A DNA stretch of 64,000 nucleotides from Perognathus longimembris pacificus (lineage: Eukaryota; Chordata; Mammalia; Rodentia; Heteromyidae): assembly GCF_023159225.1 (NCBI RefSeq), contig NC_063188.1:15831086-15895085 (forward strand), given 5' to 3'. The notes under the pieces were generated by a model. That model ran no database searches. It was not told where the DNA came from and was given only the letters and a program-made list of their open reading frames with translations. Below, piece after piece: positions 43,637-55,540 of the stretch. The position numbers were made by a program, and so were the translations under genes. Position 1 is the first letter of the stretch. Every line of letters starts with the position of its first letter.

Positions 43637-44343
43637 TTTCTCAAATTTTTATTATCAAACTGACGTACAGAAAGGTTACAGTATCATACGTTGGGCATTG
43701 GATACATTTCTTGTACTGTTTGTTGCCTTGTCCCTCATGCCCCCTTCCCTCCCCCCCTTTCCCTCCCCCCCCAAGTGTTCAGTTCACTTACACCAAACAG
43801 TTTTGCAAGTATTGCTTTTGTAGTTATTTCTCTTTTTTTACCCTGTGTCTCTCGAATTTGGTATTCCCTTTGAATTTCCTACTTCCAATACCAGTAAACA
43901 CGGTTTCCAATATACTCAGATAAGATTACAGAGATAGTGTAGGTACAAACATAGGAAGGTGATACAAAACATTATCAGTAATAGAAACTACACATACACA
44001 TAGGACGTTGAAAGTAGTTACAACTGTGATATATCCCTTGTTTCCATAACATGGAGTTCATTTCAATTAGCATCATCTTATGTGTTTCTAAGGGTATAGC
44101 TATTGGGCCTTGTGATGCTCTGCTATGGCTTGCCTAAACCTGTACTATTTATTCCCAATAAGGGAGGCCATAGAGTCCATGTTTCTTTGGGTCTGGCTCA
44201 CTTCACTTAGTATAACTTTTTCCAAGTCCTTCCATTTCCTTACAAATGGAACAATGTCATTCTTTCTGATAGAGGCATAAAATTCCATTGTGTAAATGTA
44301 CCACATTTTCCTGATCCATTCATCTATGGAGGGGCATCTGGGT
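43594..44343 (-). mobile_element. 5'-truncated L1 inserted inside the plus-strand L1
   Basis: The plus strand opens with (TTTA)n, the antisense tail (43594-43636), then L1 3' UTR (ACTGACGTACAGAAAGGTTA) and the ORF2 end, stopping at GGCATCTGGGT. Exact 17-bp TSD TCCCAACACCATTTTTA at 43577-43593 and 44344-44360. About 750 bp, opposite in orientation to its host. Confidence 0.97.
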
Positions 44344-45682
44344 TCCCAACACCATTTTTAATGAAGTAGAGGAAGCAATCATATGGAACAATAAAAGACC
44401 TAGAATAGCAAAAACACTCCTAAGCAGAAAGAACAGTGCTGGAGGAATTACAATACCCAACTTCAAGGTGCATTATAAAGCTATAGTAATAAAAACAGCT
44501 TGGTATTGGCACCAGAACAGGCCTGAAGACCAATGGAACAGAATTGAAGACCCAGAAATGAACCCACAGAACTACGCCTACTTAAGCTTTGATAAAGGAG
44601 CTAAAACAATAGTTTGGAAGAAAGATAGCCTCTTTAACAAATGGTGCTGGCAAAACTGGCTCAACACATGAAACAAACTAAAACTAGATCCATATATATC
44701 ACCCTGCACCAAAATAAATTCCAAATGGATTAAAGACCTTGAAATCAAAACAGACACACTGAAAACACTAAAGGAAGGAGTAGGAGAAACACTTGGGCTC
44801 CTTGGCACAGGACGGAACTTCCTTAACAAAGACCCAGAAAGGCTACGAATCAAAGAAAGGTTGGACAAATGGGACTGCCTCAAACTGCAGAGCTTCTGCA
44901 CGGCAAAGGACATAGCTCGCAAGATAAACAGAAATCCTACAGACTGGGAGAAGATCTTTACCGGCCATTCAATGGACAAAGGCCTCATATCTAAAATATA
45001 TGCAGAACTAAAAAAATTACCTTCCTCCAAAACAAAACCGCAAAGAACCAATAGCTCCCTCATCAAGTGGGCTAAAGACTTACAAAGAGACTTCTTTGAT
45101 GAGGAAATGAGAGTGGCCAAGAGACATATGAAAAAGTGCTCTACATCACTGGCCGTAAAAGAAATGCCAATGAAAACAACATTGAGATTCCATCTCACCC
45201 CAGTAAGAATGTCCTATATCAAGAAAACTAACAATAACAATTGTTGGAGGGGATGTGGCCAAATGGGAACCCTACTTCATTTTTGGTGGGACTGTAAACT
45301 GGTTCAGCCACTCTGGCAAGCAGTATGGAGATTCCTCAGAAGGCTCAATATAGAACTCGCCTATGACCCAGCAGCCCCACTTTTGGGTATCTATCCAAAA
45401 GACCACAAACAAAATCACAGTAAAGCCACCAACACAACAATGCTCATCACAGCGCAATTTGTCATTGCTAGAATCTGGAACCAACCCAGATGTCCCTCAG
45501 TAGACGAGTGGATCAGGAAAATGTGGTACATACACACAATGGAATTTTATGCCTGTATCAGAAAGAATGACATTGCCCCATTTGTAAGGAAATTGACGGA
45601 CTTGGAAAAAATTATACTAAATGAAGTGAGCCAGACCCAAAGAAACATGGAATCTATGGTCTCCCTTATTGGGAATAATTAG

Positions 45683-46196
45683 TACAGGTTTAGGCAAGTC
45701 ACAGCAGAGGATCACAACAGCCCAATAGCTATACCCTTATGAACACATAAGATGATGCTTAGTGAAATGAACTCCATGTTATGGAAACGATTGTTATATC
45801 ACAGTTGTAACTACTTTCCACGTCCCATGTGTATCTGTAGCTTCTATTATTGATGATGTTCTTGTATCACCTTCCTGTGGTTGTACCTACACTATCTCTG
45901 TAATCTTATCTGAGTATATTGGAAACTGTGTATACTGGTATTGGAACTAGGAAATTGAAAGGGAATACCAAAATCGAGGGACCCAGGGTAAAAAAAGACA
46001 AACAACTACAAAAGCAATACTTGCAAAACTGTTTGGTGTAAGTGAACTGAACAACTCATGGGGTGAAAGGGAAAGGGGGAGGAGGGAGGAGGTATGAGGG
46101 ACAAAGTAACAAACAGTACAAGAAATGTATCCAATGCCTAACGTATGAAACTGTAACCTCTGTACAGAAGTTTGATAATAAAAATGTGAAAAAAAA
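45683..46196 (+). repeat. 3' UTR and tail of the plus-strand L1
   Basis: Starts after the ORF2 stop. Contains a G/A-rich stretch (GGGAAAGGGGGAGGAGGGAG near 46069-46088), a feature common in rodent L1 3' UTRs, and an AATAAA before the tail. Confidence 0.88.
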
Positions 46197-46672
46197 AAGA
46201 GTTTAGAGTTGATTTCTTGATTTTGTTCTGCCTATTCTTGGATTACTCTTTGGTTATTTCTGGGTGTTTCTTCCATACCTATGACTTTCTGCTCCAGCTC
46301 TGTTTCATCCTCTACTCTGTATATTGTATTTGCCATCTTACTTATTTTGCCCCTATGGCTTCCACTTTTGTTTGCATTGTGGGAATTAAACAATTTTCAC
46401 TTCCCATATCATTTCTCAAAGTGTTAATTTCACCTTTTAATGAGGTGTATGCCATGTCTACTTTTGTCTACACCTTTTTTCTAAGTCTTGGAATTCCTTT
46501 AGTATTTCTTCTTTGTCCTCTTGAAATTGCTTTAGCATCTCTACTCTTAGTTCATTGGCCAATCCTGTCATCATTTCTTCAATGGTTCTTTTGTTCTCCA
46601 TTTCTTTTTCCCTCTCACTGGAGTGCTTTCCTACATTGCTGTTGGCTTATTGTCTTGATTGCCCATGATTCT
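46197..46672 (-). pseudogene. ORF1 (L1): Old L1 ORF1 N-terminal half
   Basis: Minus-strand translation gives a coiled-coil-like, Lys/Glu-rich stretch (KEMENKRTIEEMM, LKQFQEDKEEILKEF), then several stops. It continues at 41507 after the younger L1. Confidence 0.75.
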
Positions 46673-47664
46673 TGTAATCTTCATTGTGATTTATGTGCTT
46701 GGGTACAGGGATTATAATGGCTGCGGACATAACTTGGCCCTGGCTAGTTCACTCTGGGTTGGCTAGCCCATGCTGGGTCTCCAGGCGTGCTAGCACTTGT
46801 GCACATGCTTAGCTCCAGGCTATCTGAAAGGAGCTCAGTCCAGTCTGCAGCAGGGACTAGGAAGGTTAGATTTGGGCTCTGGGATAGGCATTGGCTTCAG
46901 AAAGGTTGGGCTCCCCACAGGTGCACAGGTTGGTTCTCTCCCCTCAAGTGGCTGGTGCTTGGCCCACTGCCTCTTGTGCACATGTGCCTGTGCTCTGGCT
47001 GCTGTTGGCGTGCACTCACGTGATTTGCAGTTACAGAGATGGCCCAGTACTGTGGCTACCAACAGATGTGTGCTCTGTCAGTGACTGGCATGTACCAGCC
47101 ATTTGTTCCTCCTGACAGGGGCTGATAAGTAAGCAATTCAGGGCCCTGCAGTTCCCACCAGGAGCGGGCAGCCAGGCAACTCTCAGCTCCTGCCTAGGGC
47201 CGGTGGGTGCACTTGCTTGGCCTTTCCCCATGGGAATGATCTGTCAGAGGTCAGCAAGCACACATGTTTCTTGGTTACCAGTTCCTGACAGGAGAATCTT
47301 CTGTCAGCTACTGTGCACTTGGATCTGTCTGTTATAGAAGGCTGGAAGGGAGGCTTACTCTGGAATGAGGGCAGGTCCTTGCAGGTACATGGACTTTGGT
47401 TCTCAGACTGGCCTGTGTTCACTCTGCTGATAGCTAGTTCTGTGGGGGACACAGGGTCCTAGCACACATCAAGTATGAGTCCCTGTGGCTGCCCACTGGA
47501 AGCTAGCAGGTGGAGCGGGGAGGAGTGAGGAAGGACTCTGTCCTCTGTCCTCTTCAAGGGTGGTGTTCCTTCTTGAGCAGGAGGGAGAGTGTTGAGGATT
47601 TAGTTTGGCCTTGAATGGGGAAGGACGATAAGAGCTCCCAAGACGCTGTCCTTCCCCCAGCCCT

Positions 47665-48020
47665 GGGACAGTGTGGAAGGTAGTCACTCCCACCTTACGG
47701 CTTCAACCGGAAGAGAAGCAAAGCAGCCCCCGCCTCTTGCTGGGCCACATGGGTAATGGCAGAGACCCAGTCCTTGGGGGGCTGTGGTCTCCACCCATAG
47801 AGGAAGTTCCATGACATCACCTGACGGACAGTCCTTTAGCCAATCGTTAAACTCCAGTAGCCCCTCTCCTGCATGCGCCTCTGGGGGTATAAACTGTTGG
47901 CCCCTCCCTTGAATAAACCAGAACGCCCCTGAGGCTTTCTCTGGGACACCCACCTGCCCGAGGGGGTCTCACAACTACGCATCACCTGAGGCTACCCGTG
48001 GACTCCGCTCCCGCAGTTAT
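47665..48020 (+). repeat. Possible solo LTR or LTR-like promoter inside the L1 5' UTR
   Basis: AGCCAATCG (47837), GGTATAAAC (47885) and TTGAATAAACC (47909) fall in U3-R order on the plus strand, followed by GGGGGTCTCACA (47964). TG/CA ends are ambiguous (TGTGGAAGG near 47671; CACA near 47972) and I found no TSD. Confidence 0.42.
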
Positions 48021-48176
48021 TTCCCTACTGGCCAGGGGGATGTGAGAGGGTGGTAGAGGACCACACATGGAAGAGGCAGAGAAGCCCAGGACACCCCCAC
48101 ATGGATGGGGGGGTAGAGCGAAGCCTGGCAGGAGAGGAGTCTGGGTCAATCTCTGTGGGCCACCGCCAGTGCTGGT

Positions 48177-48180
<4 letters not shown>

Positions 48181-48223
<43 letters not shown>
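48181..48223. repeat. (GT)n microsatellite
   Basis: About 21 GT units. Confidence 0.95.
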
Positions 48224-48225
<2 letters not shown>

Positions 48226-48789
48226 GGGGGTCCCCTGCAGGATACTCATTGACCCTGGAACTGGTTCTGGGCCATCCGTGCTGTTGTCGTTCTCTGTACC
48301 TATGTGATGCAGCTTGCTGGTCGCCGGGTCATCACCGAATTGGGTTGTGATGACTGTGGCCTGAGCAGTGGGGCAGTGGGAGCTCTCCAGGTCTGTGTGT
48401 CGTGGTGCTTCACTTCTGGTCTCTGTCTCTGTGTGCGTTGTCCAGGCCCCATGCTGTGGGAGTTTTCTGCATCTGGGCTCTGCAGTCTGCTGGTGTACTG
48501 AAGTCCCAGGCAGCCACAGAATACTTTTGCAGCTTAGCCATGCTGCTGGTGAGGGATGGGGGAGTGGCCTTCAGAATTTTCCATCCTTGTGTGCACAAAT
48601 TATAAGTTTTTTTCAATTGCTGTGATTCTCTGCTTGTTCATATATTTGTTGTCAATCTCTTGGGGGAATTGCATGTGGAGACCCCAACTCTCTACTTGGT
48701 TAGAGAGAGCTGGAGCAATTCCTTATTCTTTCAGCATCATCTTCCTCCCCATCTCCTACATGAAAATTCATGTGCTTATTAAATAGCCC

Positions 48790-50480
48790 CCTTGCATTTT
48801 TATATCTTTTCAAGGAAATCTAGATTCTTCATATGAGAGAAAATCTGACATTCATATTTTTAAGGCTGAGTTACTTCATTTAACACAGTGATATCTATTT
48901 CTGTCTATTTTCTTGCAAATGATATACTTTTGTTCCTTGTTATATGACTGAATGGTATTCCATTTTGTATTGAATTACTGGTCTTTGTTCTTAAAGTCTG
49001 CTCCCTCTACTTTGTAATGATCTAAATTGCAAGTTAGATTCCAATTCGAATGGAATTGCTTCGGTTTTTCTCAAGACAAAAAAGAGCATAAATTAAAATG
49101 CATAAACCTATTTACATGATCAATTAACATAAAATGACAGAAATTATAATTTTTATATTCCTTCAGAAAAGAATGTATATAATAATGAAGTTTAAGAATT
49201 AAGCACATGTGGATTTTGCTTTTGTTATTTAAGTTGTTCCTTAATCTTTGGTCTAAGAAAACATTGTTTTCATTTTATTTTAACCTATTATTGTTATTAT
49301 TAGTGTTATTTAACCTGCCTTGTAGTTCAAGTAGATTTATTCATCTCTTTAGATATATTTTTGATGACTTTGATCAATTTCAATTATGATTTTACAAAAT
49401 AAAATAAAGGCAGCACATTTCTTTGTACATTTGCCTCTTGGTTGGCACATAGGCTGGTTCTATAACTTGACTGTTGCTGCCACTGTGCATCCACTTTTAT
49501 TTATTCGAGTGTTTGCCTAAGAGTGCTATTGCTGGATTAAAGAGTAATTTCATTAAAAAATTTATGGAATCTCCATATTGATTTTCATAGTGGCTGTACT
49601 AATTTACATTCCCACCAAGGTTGTGGGAAGTTTCTCAAAGAAATGCAGGAGGAAATAGAACTCCCCCACCCTCTGATTCTTTCTCCTCCTGCATTCTCAC
49701 CAGCTTTTGTTGGCTGTATATTTTCTATATGATTGTCTTTCTGACTAGAGTGAGATGGAATCTCAGTGTAGTTTTAATTTGCATTTCTATGGTAGCTAAA
49801 AATGTGGAGCCCTTTTTCATGTATTTATTGCCCATTTGTACTCCTTTTGAGAACTACCTGTTCAGTTAATTTATTATTGGTTTAATCATTTGTTCTTTGG
49901 TGTTTAATTTTCTGAAATCTTTATGCATTCTAGATAATCTGTCAGTTGGATAGCTGGCAAAGATTGTGTCACATTCAGTAGGATGCCTCTTCATTCTAGG
50001 AATTATTCCCTCTGCTGTGCAGAAGCCTTTTAATATTGTGCCATTTTATTTGTCAGTTCTTGCTCATATTTCCTGACATATTGTAGTCCTATTCAGAAAG
50101 TCATTGCCTGTGCCTACATCTTGAAGTGTTTTCCCTCTAATAATACTAATGTTTCAGTTCTTACATTAAAGTGTCAGATAAGAATTTACTTGCAATCTTC
50201 TACCTGTAGATAACCAGTATGAATAGCACCTTTTTACTTTTATAGAGTTTTCTCTAAATCTTTTTGCTCATTTTTCAATGATCAGATGGTTGTAGCTGTG
50301 TGAGTTTATTTCTGGATCTTATATTTTGTTCCATTGGTCTACTTGTCTGGTTTTGTGCCAGAGCCATGCTGCTTTTGTTACTGTGGCTCTGTAGTATAAT
50401 TTTAAGTGAGGCAATGTCACACCTTCAGCATTGCTTTTTGCCTAATTTGCCAAATTTCTTGAGTTGGTTTTATAAGACCC
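48790..50480 (-). repeat. Ancient L1 (L1M-type) ORF2 fragments
   Basis: GAATGGTATTCCATTTTGTA (48.95 kb), TAGTGGCTGTACTAATTTAC-type text (49.59 kb), GAGATGGAATCTCAGTGTAG (49.75 kb) and CCATTGGTCTACTTGTCTGG (50.33 kb) follow antisense ORF2 order. 49000-49440 is unclear. Not coding. Confidence 0.7.
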
Positions 50481-50607
50481 TTCAGATTATTGACAAGTTT
50501 AAAGTAAATAAAGCTGAACAGATAATTATTATTTACAATCAACATTATTTTTAACTAAAAGCAAGAACCTAAAAGCCTCAAGAAAAAAATTAAATCTTTC
50601 AAACTAC

Positions 50608-50842
50608 ACAGAAGCTGACAACTGGTGGCTCATGCCTATACTCCTAGCTATTCAGAAAGCTGAGATCTGAGGATCAAGGTTTGAAACCAGCCTGTGAGGG
50701 AAAGTCTATTATCTCCAAGAAACTACTCAGAGAAAGCCAGAAGTGGTGCTGAGACTCAAGTGGTAGACTGCTAGCCTTGAACACAATGAAGCTTAGGGAC
50801 CATGCCCAGGTCCTGAGTTCAAGCCCTGGGACCAGCAACAAA
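50608..50842 (+). repeat. B1-Geo composite SINE
   Basis: ACTGGTGGCTCATGCCTATA start, GAAAGCTGAGATCTGAGGAT, and a full Geo half to GAGTTCAAGCCC. Confidence 0.87.
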
Positions 50843-51911
50843 CAAAACAAACACAGAATTTCACCATGTAGCCTTGACCATAGACAGTAATTTGACTCCT
50901 ACCCCAACTTTATACCATTAGGGGGTTACTGATAATTCCCATGATTTCAGGGATGTTTGGTTTCCTCTGGTCAATATAAATAACATAAAAAGCCATGGTG
51001 AATAACACTTTATTTTTATTTTAAACTTATAAACAACTCAAAGTAAAACTTTAAATTGTAATTATATGTAATAGCAACACAAATAAATCCTCATAGACTT
51101 AGAGGTGTAATTAAAATCTATTATTCATATTTATCACTGCTTTTATTATAGCATAAAGGATATTCCAGCATGGTGAATGTAGGGCACATCTTGCCATCTC
51201 TCTCTTCCTTACAAGAAGCACAAAATCTGTCAACTCAAAAGTACCTTTAATGATAAATTACTAGAGATGAATAAATACAGAGTTTTAAAACTTGACGGCT
51301 CCTTTGAGTTAAGTAGTTTAGATTGTGATTTTTTTTAGCACCTGGTCAAAAATGAAACAAATATTGGAGCTGTGTGAAAAAGATGAAGATGGCTGCTTTT
51401 GATAATGAATTATGGCAGTCGTTATGCCAGTGAAACAATACTAGAGGCTCAATAGAACAGTTTTGGATGGTTGGACATTTGCCAGATTATTGAATCAGCA
51501 CCTGCTAGGTACAAGCCGTTAGCTCTAAACAAGTGATGTTTTAGAATGACCAAATTCCTTTGGTTGCCATGAGGAACTTACAGGTAGGTAGGACTTAGTG
51601 AGGATGGCAATGGAAACACATGATGAAAGGTGAGATGTGACAGGAATTTCTTTTGCCTGTTGACCTGGAGTAACACTAGGTTGTCATTCTACCCCTTGAA
51701 TGAGCTGTGCAATGAATATTCCACCCTTGAAATGAGTACTGTTCAATATATCAACACTGACCTCACAATAGGGATTTCTGTTCGAGTTACTAGAGACCTG
51801 GAGTGAATGCAAATATAACTCCAAAGGGCCATTCTCTTTAAAAAATAGGATGAGATGCATTTTCAAAGCCCCTTTTGTATAACAAACAAGCAAACAAAGT
51901 AAATAACACAC
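50843..51911. other. Unique AT-rich sequence
   Basis: No exon or repeat recognised. A 79-codon minus-strand frame (51684-51923) runs into the adjacent SINE and is probably chance. Confidence 0.4.
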
Positions 51912-52018
51912 GGAAAGTCTCACAGACTTTCTTGCCTAGGCTGGCTCCAAACTGTGATTCTCAATTCTCATCCTTCTGAGGAGCTATGATCACAAGTGTG
52001 AGCCACTAGCACCCAGCT
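51912..52018 (-). repeat. B1-like left half of a composite SINE
   Basis: CTTGCCTAGGCTGGCTCCAA and GTGTGAGCCACTAGCACCC; the Geo half is missing. Confidence 0.75.
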
Positions 52019-52145
52019 TGATGAACCTTAATATCTAAATAGCTTTAAAATATTAAGTTAATACTAACCTTATCACCTGGATGTTGCATACCTTGATTCC
52101 TCAAATAGAACTATAGTTTGTTATATCGTTTGCATTTTTCTCTCT

Positions 52146-52372
52146 TTTCTTTTTTGAATGCTTGGACTCAGGGCCTTGTGCTCACACTTGGCTTCTCCAG
52201 TCAAGTCTGGCACTCTAGCACTTGAGCCACAGTACCACTCTGAAGATTTTTGTGGTTAACTGAAGGTAAAAGCCTCACCAAAATTTCCATCCAGCTTGTT
52301 TTGAACTGTGATCCTCACATCTTGGCCTCCTGAGTAGGTAGGATTATAAGTATGAGCCACTAGCACTTGTTT
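52146..52372 (-). repeat. B1-Geo composite SINE
   Basis: Antisense Geo (GCACTTGAGCCACAGTACC) then TGGTTAACTGAAG and the antisense B1-like half (CTGAGTAGGTAGGATTATAA). Confidence 0.83.
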
Positions 52373-54804
52373 CCACATCTGCTAACCCAGCTTCTGAGCA
52401 TTACTATACAAATAAACACATTAGGTGTGTGAAGGAAAAGGAAAGGTAAGTGGGGGTGAGCCATAGCTCATAGGCCTGTGCTTCATGAAGGCAGGAAAGA
52501 GCTTCTGTAAGGGTCAGAAAGTCCCTTACAAGTTGCTTAAGTGATAACAGGATGGCTTCCATGTCTACCAGTATCCAAAGCCTTTGTCCTTGTGTCAGCA
52601 GAGGATGGTCACATGTGAGATGGGGGAAGCCAGCTTGATCTCTCAGTTCAATTTTAACACCAAAATGCTGATGCTATAGCCTATCTGGCATGGTATCCAC
52701 AACTTCAAGGAGCTGTGCGACATGTAGAGCTGCAACTATTGTCCTCCTTCCTGAACCTCAGTTTTCTCACTAGGAAAATGGGCTTCCTAGTGTCTAACTC
52801 TCAAGAAAATTCTGCTGGACTTAGAGGTCTCTGTCCATGGAAAATGACAGGAACATGATTTCTTCCCAAACCAATGTCCCCTTTCCTCTTCCAGGCACAT
52901 AAGGCCACTGCAGATAATCAGAAGTACAAAGAGTCCTTAGTGGCGGAAAAGGGTTGGTTATGTGGAGAAGCCCAGCTGCTCACTCCCATCTTGCTCCTCA
53001 GCTGACAGGTTTGAAGCTCAACTGTCCATCTGTGTGGCCTCGTTCTAAACAGATTCTTCCATGCTCATACCACAGAAGATTTCCAATTTTCCTTATGAAA
53101 TGAATGAAGGAACCTTCTGGGGAGTAAAGTGATTTCTTTTTAGGACTACTTGTTTACTTTTCCATCAACTCCCAATATGGCTTACATGTTAGCTGTTAAT
53201 CACACCATCTGCTCAAACAGTACTTCAGTAAATGAGTCAATTCATACTTTCTGCTAAAAGAATCTTTTTAGGGACAATGTTTATGTCTGTGCTAGCCTTC
53301 ATTTGGCAATGTAGCATGAGATGAGCTATTTTAACTTTCTATCAGTGTAAACACATATTGAATTTCCCATTTTTTTCATGGTGCAGGAAATAGGACAACC
53401 CCTCTGCATTCATTCCACTTGACTCTGAGTTTGGGGGAGGTATTTGGGGTGAGGGGGAGAAGGATAGTGTAAGCAGATAGAAATACTATTTTCTAAGAAG
53501 GCAGGGACTTCTACACAATATTTCCCCTGAAATCTGAATTTAGTGACAGGATAGACTCCAGCTACAAGACTATGCAGGCCAGTCAAAGGGAACAAAGTGT
53601 TGCTTGTAATTGAAAGTGTCAGCTATGCCGTGGAACTTGCTACCCAAGTTCTTCTGTCATCACTTAGGAGGCAAAGTCAGTGGCAGAAAGGGATTTCTGG
53701 GAAGCAGAGCCTGGGTCCTCCAGCTAGTCCAGGCTCAGAGCTTGGGTGATGCCATGCCTGTAAGGAAAGCAAGAGGGATTTTAGGAAGAGGAAATTGGAG
53801 TAATGGGTGGACTTCATATTGTTGTGAGCTTTTTTTTGTGACTTCTAAAGAGCTTGTACCCATGTGAGCATCTGAGGAGGTTCAGATAGCAGTACTGGCA
53901 TGCTGGAGGGATGGCCTAAGGGTACACTACTCTCTCCTGATTGACAAGCCCTTCAGCCTCACAGAAAGTACTGCATTCTACCCTTGTGCATTGGGGAGAC
54001 ACATATATACTTGTGTGTGAGATACACTGATGAAGGGGTGGGACTCAGTGACAATAGACACCGAAATAAACACTGGTTGGAGAAGAAGATAGGTATTAGA
54101 AAAGAAATATTCTTTTGGGGGTTTAATGGTTGAGCTCACTAATAGAGAACCACATGAATCTTTCAAACAGCACACAAGCCTTGTGCATAGAGTTGACAAC
54201 AAATGAGGGTTTTGAGGGAATGTTAATAAACTAGTATTGCCTAATCAGCAAGAGATGTAACAGCCTTTTGGACTGGGTTAATATCATGTAAGTTCTTAAA
54301 TGTCACACTGAACGTTTGAATTATATGCTTCTGTATGAGTATTCATCAGTGAGGATTTGTAAATAAGAGAGGCATATTGTTACATTGCTCAGAAAAATGA
54401 GTGAAATAATAAAGTGGTACTGAGAGCATAGTGATTTGTAGTGTCAAATCAAGAAATAATGAGGGCCAGAATTAAGAGGAAGGTAATGGGATGAGTCTAG
54501 AGTGAATTGGAATTATCACAGAAGAATAACCAGAATGTAGAGGATGATTGGAAGAAGGTTCAATGAAGGTGCAGAAGGATGCTATTTTTCAGATGGATAA
54601 TATATCGCCATTTGTTGAGTTGAGGAAATTAAGAGAAAGAGAGGAGATTAAGGGGGAAATGAAGAGATCTAATTCGTAGTAGCTCAATCCAGGCATTCCT
54701 TTTGTATTTTAAATTTTTCATTATCTTTAAGTGTATGTACAAAGAAGGCAGTGTATAACAAAGCAATTTATGAATATGCTACATCTTTTTTGTGTCTACT
54801 TTAT
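52373..54804. other. Unique sequence with a possible MIR scrap
   Basis: CCTGAACCTCAGTTTTCTCA followed by AGGAAAATGGGCTTC at about 52752-52791 may be a MIR fragment. Otherwise no exon, RNA gene or repeat is recognised. Frames of 60-85 codons at 53410-53867 show no domain. Confidence 0.4.
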
Positions 54805-55540
54805 TTAAAATTTTTAAATTTGATTTTATTGTAAAGGTGATATATAGAGATGTTACAATTACATAAGTAAGGTAATGAGTACATTTCTTTTTGAACAGTG
54901 TTTTCCTCTTCCTCATTTTATCCAACTTCTACCCTCCACAGTCCCCCCTCAAGTTGTAAAATTCATTTCCAATGTAGTGTCTAGTGAGCATCACTGTGGA
55001 ATTGTTCCACCTTTTGTCCCACCATTTCTGTGGTTCCCCTTCCCTTCTCCAGATCAAATAAACTTATATATAAGACAAAGTGTACAGAAATAAACAACAG
55101 GGACAACTGGGAATAAACCAAAGGAAATAATAGAAAGAGAAAAAATAATTGAAAACAGTACAATAAAAAAAACCTCTTGTTTCTATTTCTTGGAGTTTAT
55201 TTTCATTTATATATGGTCATATGCACATAGCTATGAGCCATTGTGATATTCTCCTAAGATATTCTTTATTCTTACTGTGTATCACCATCAATAATAAGTG
55301 GGCTAAAGATCTAAAGCAAGAATTCTCTGTAGAAGAAATGAGAATAGCCAATAGACACATGAAGAAACATTCAACATCCCTGTCCATCAGAATGAATGAT
55401 ATTGCTTCATTCATAAAGAAATGGAAGGACTTGGAAAACATTAGAGTGAAGTAAGCCATACACAAAGAAACATAGGCTGTATGGTTTCCCATGCAGTAAT
55501 TAGAATATGTCTATGGATCTAAAAGTTAATCCAATGGATA
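54805..55540 (-). repeat. Older L1 3' end with 5' inversion
   Basis: 54805-55285 is antisense 3' UTR and ORF2 end (TTTTATTGTAAAGGTGATAT, CTTGGAGTTTATTTTCATTT). 55290-55540 is sense ORF2 (AAGTGGGCTAAAGATCTAAA, ATGGAAGGACTTGGAAAAC) with an internal deletion near 55380. Opposite orientations meet near 55288. Confidence 0.72.

Larger units (their letters stand above)
41508..45682 (+). pseudogene. ORF2 (L1): L1 ORF2 (endonuclease end, reverse transcriptase, Cys-rich domain), broken
   Basis: 41508 to about 41790 is the endonuclease C-terminus (HGTFSKVDHILGHK, LSDHNGIKLE). 42460-42732 holds the reverse-transcriptase fingers ([13 protein letters not shown]) and ends at a stop. 42790-43577 holds the palm ([13 protein letters not shown]); the normally FADD box reads FAGD at 43180-43191, losing one catalytic Asp. 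44361-45682 is the C-terminal region with a C-X3-C-X7-H-X4-C cluster (CWRGCGQMGTLLHFWWDC) at about 45242-45295. At least one frameshift lies near 42150-42460. Not functional. Confidence 0.92.
41508..46196 (+). mobile_element. 5'-truncated plus-strand L1 inside the old L1
   Basis: Begins inside the endonuclease (GAGTTGGGGATTTCAACAC) and ends GTTTGATAATAAAAATGTGA plus an A tail at 46196. TSD AAGAGTTTAGA lies at 41497-41507 and 46197-46207, within the old L1's ORF1. About 3.9 kb of L1 remains after subtracting the nested copy and its duplicated target. ORF2 is frameshifted, carries stops (e.g. near 42140 and 42731) and is interrupted at 43594-44343. Confidence 0.95.
36640..48753 (-). mobile_element. 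Old near full-length L1, interrupted by younger insertions
   Basis: Read on the minus strand from 48753: a GC-rich 5' UTR beginning GGGGAGGAAGATGATGC (48753 to about 46675), ORF1 (about 46672-46197 and 41507-40990, split by another L1), ORF2 (about 40980-37060, split by an IDL-Geo) and 3' UTR (about 37060-36640). Without the younger insertions it would be about 7 kb. No long open frame survives; stops and frameshifts are scattered throughout. The 5' end is inferred from the GGAGGA...AAGATG opening typical of mammalian L1. I found no TSD for this element. Confidence 0.85.
46673..48753 (-). promoter_or_regulatory. 5' UTR of the old L1
   Basis: A GC-richer island, about 2.1 kb, between ORF1 and the 5' end, in a region that is otherwise AT-rich. 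L1 5' UTRs hold an internal polymerase II promoter; activity here is not implied. It contains a (GT)n tract and a possible solo LTR, so the original 5' UTR was probably shorter. Confidence 0.65.

Noticed and set aside
42790..43923. 377-codon plus-strand open frame
   Set aside because: The first part is genuine L1 ORF2 palm sequence. The last 110 codons or so are a chance read-through of the (TTTA)n tail and antisense 3' UTR of the nested L1 (repeating FIYLFIYL), not one protein.
44578..45198. 206-codon minus-strand open frame
   Set aside because: It is the exact antisense of L1 ORF2 C-terminal coding sequence and has no independent features.
46217..46717. 166-codon hydrophobic plus-strand frame, a possible membrane protein
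   Set aside because: It is the antisense of the old L1 ORF1; antisense of Lys/Glu-rich coiled coil reads as Leu/Phe-rich.
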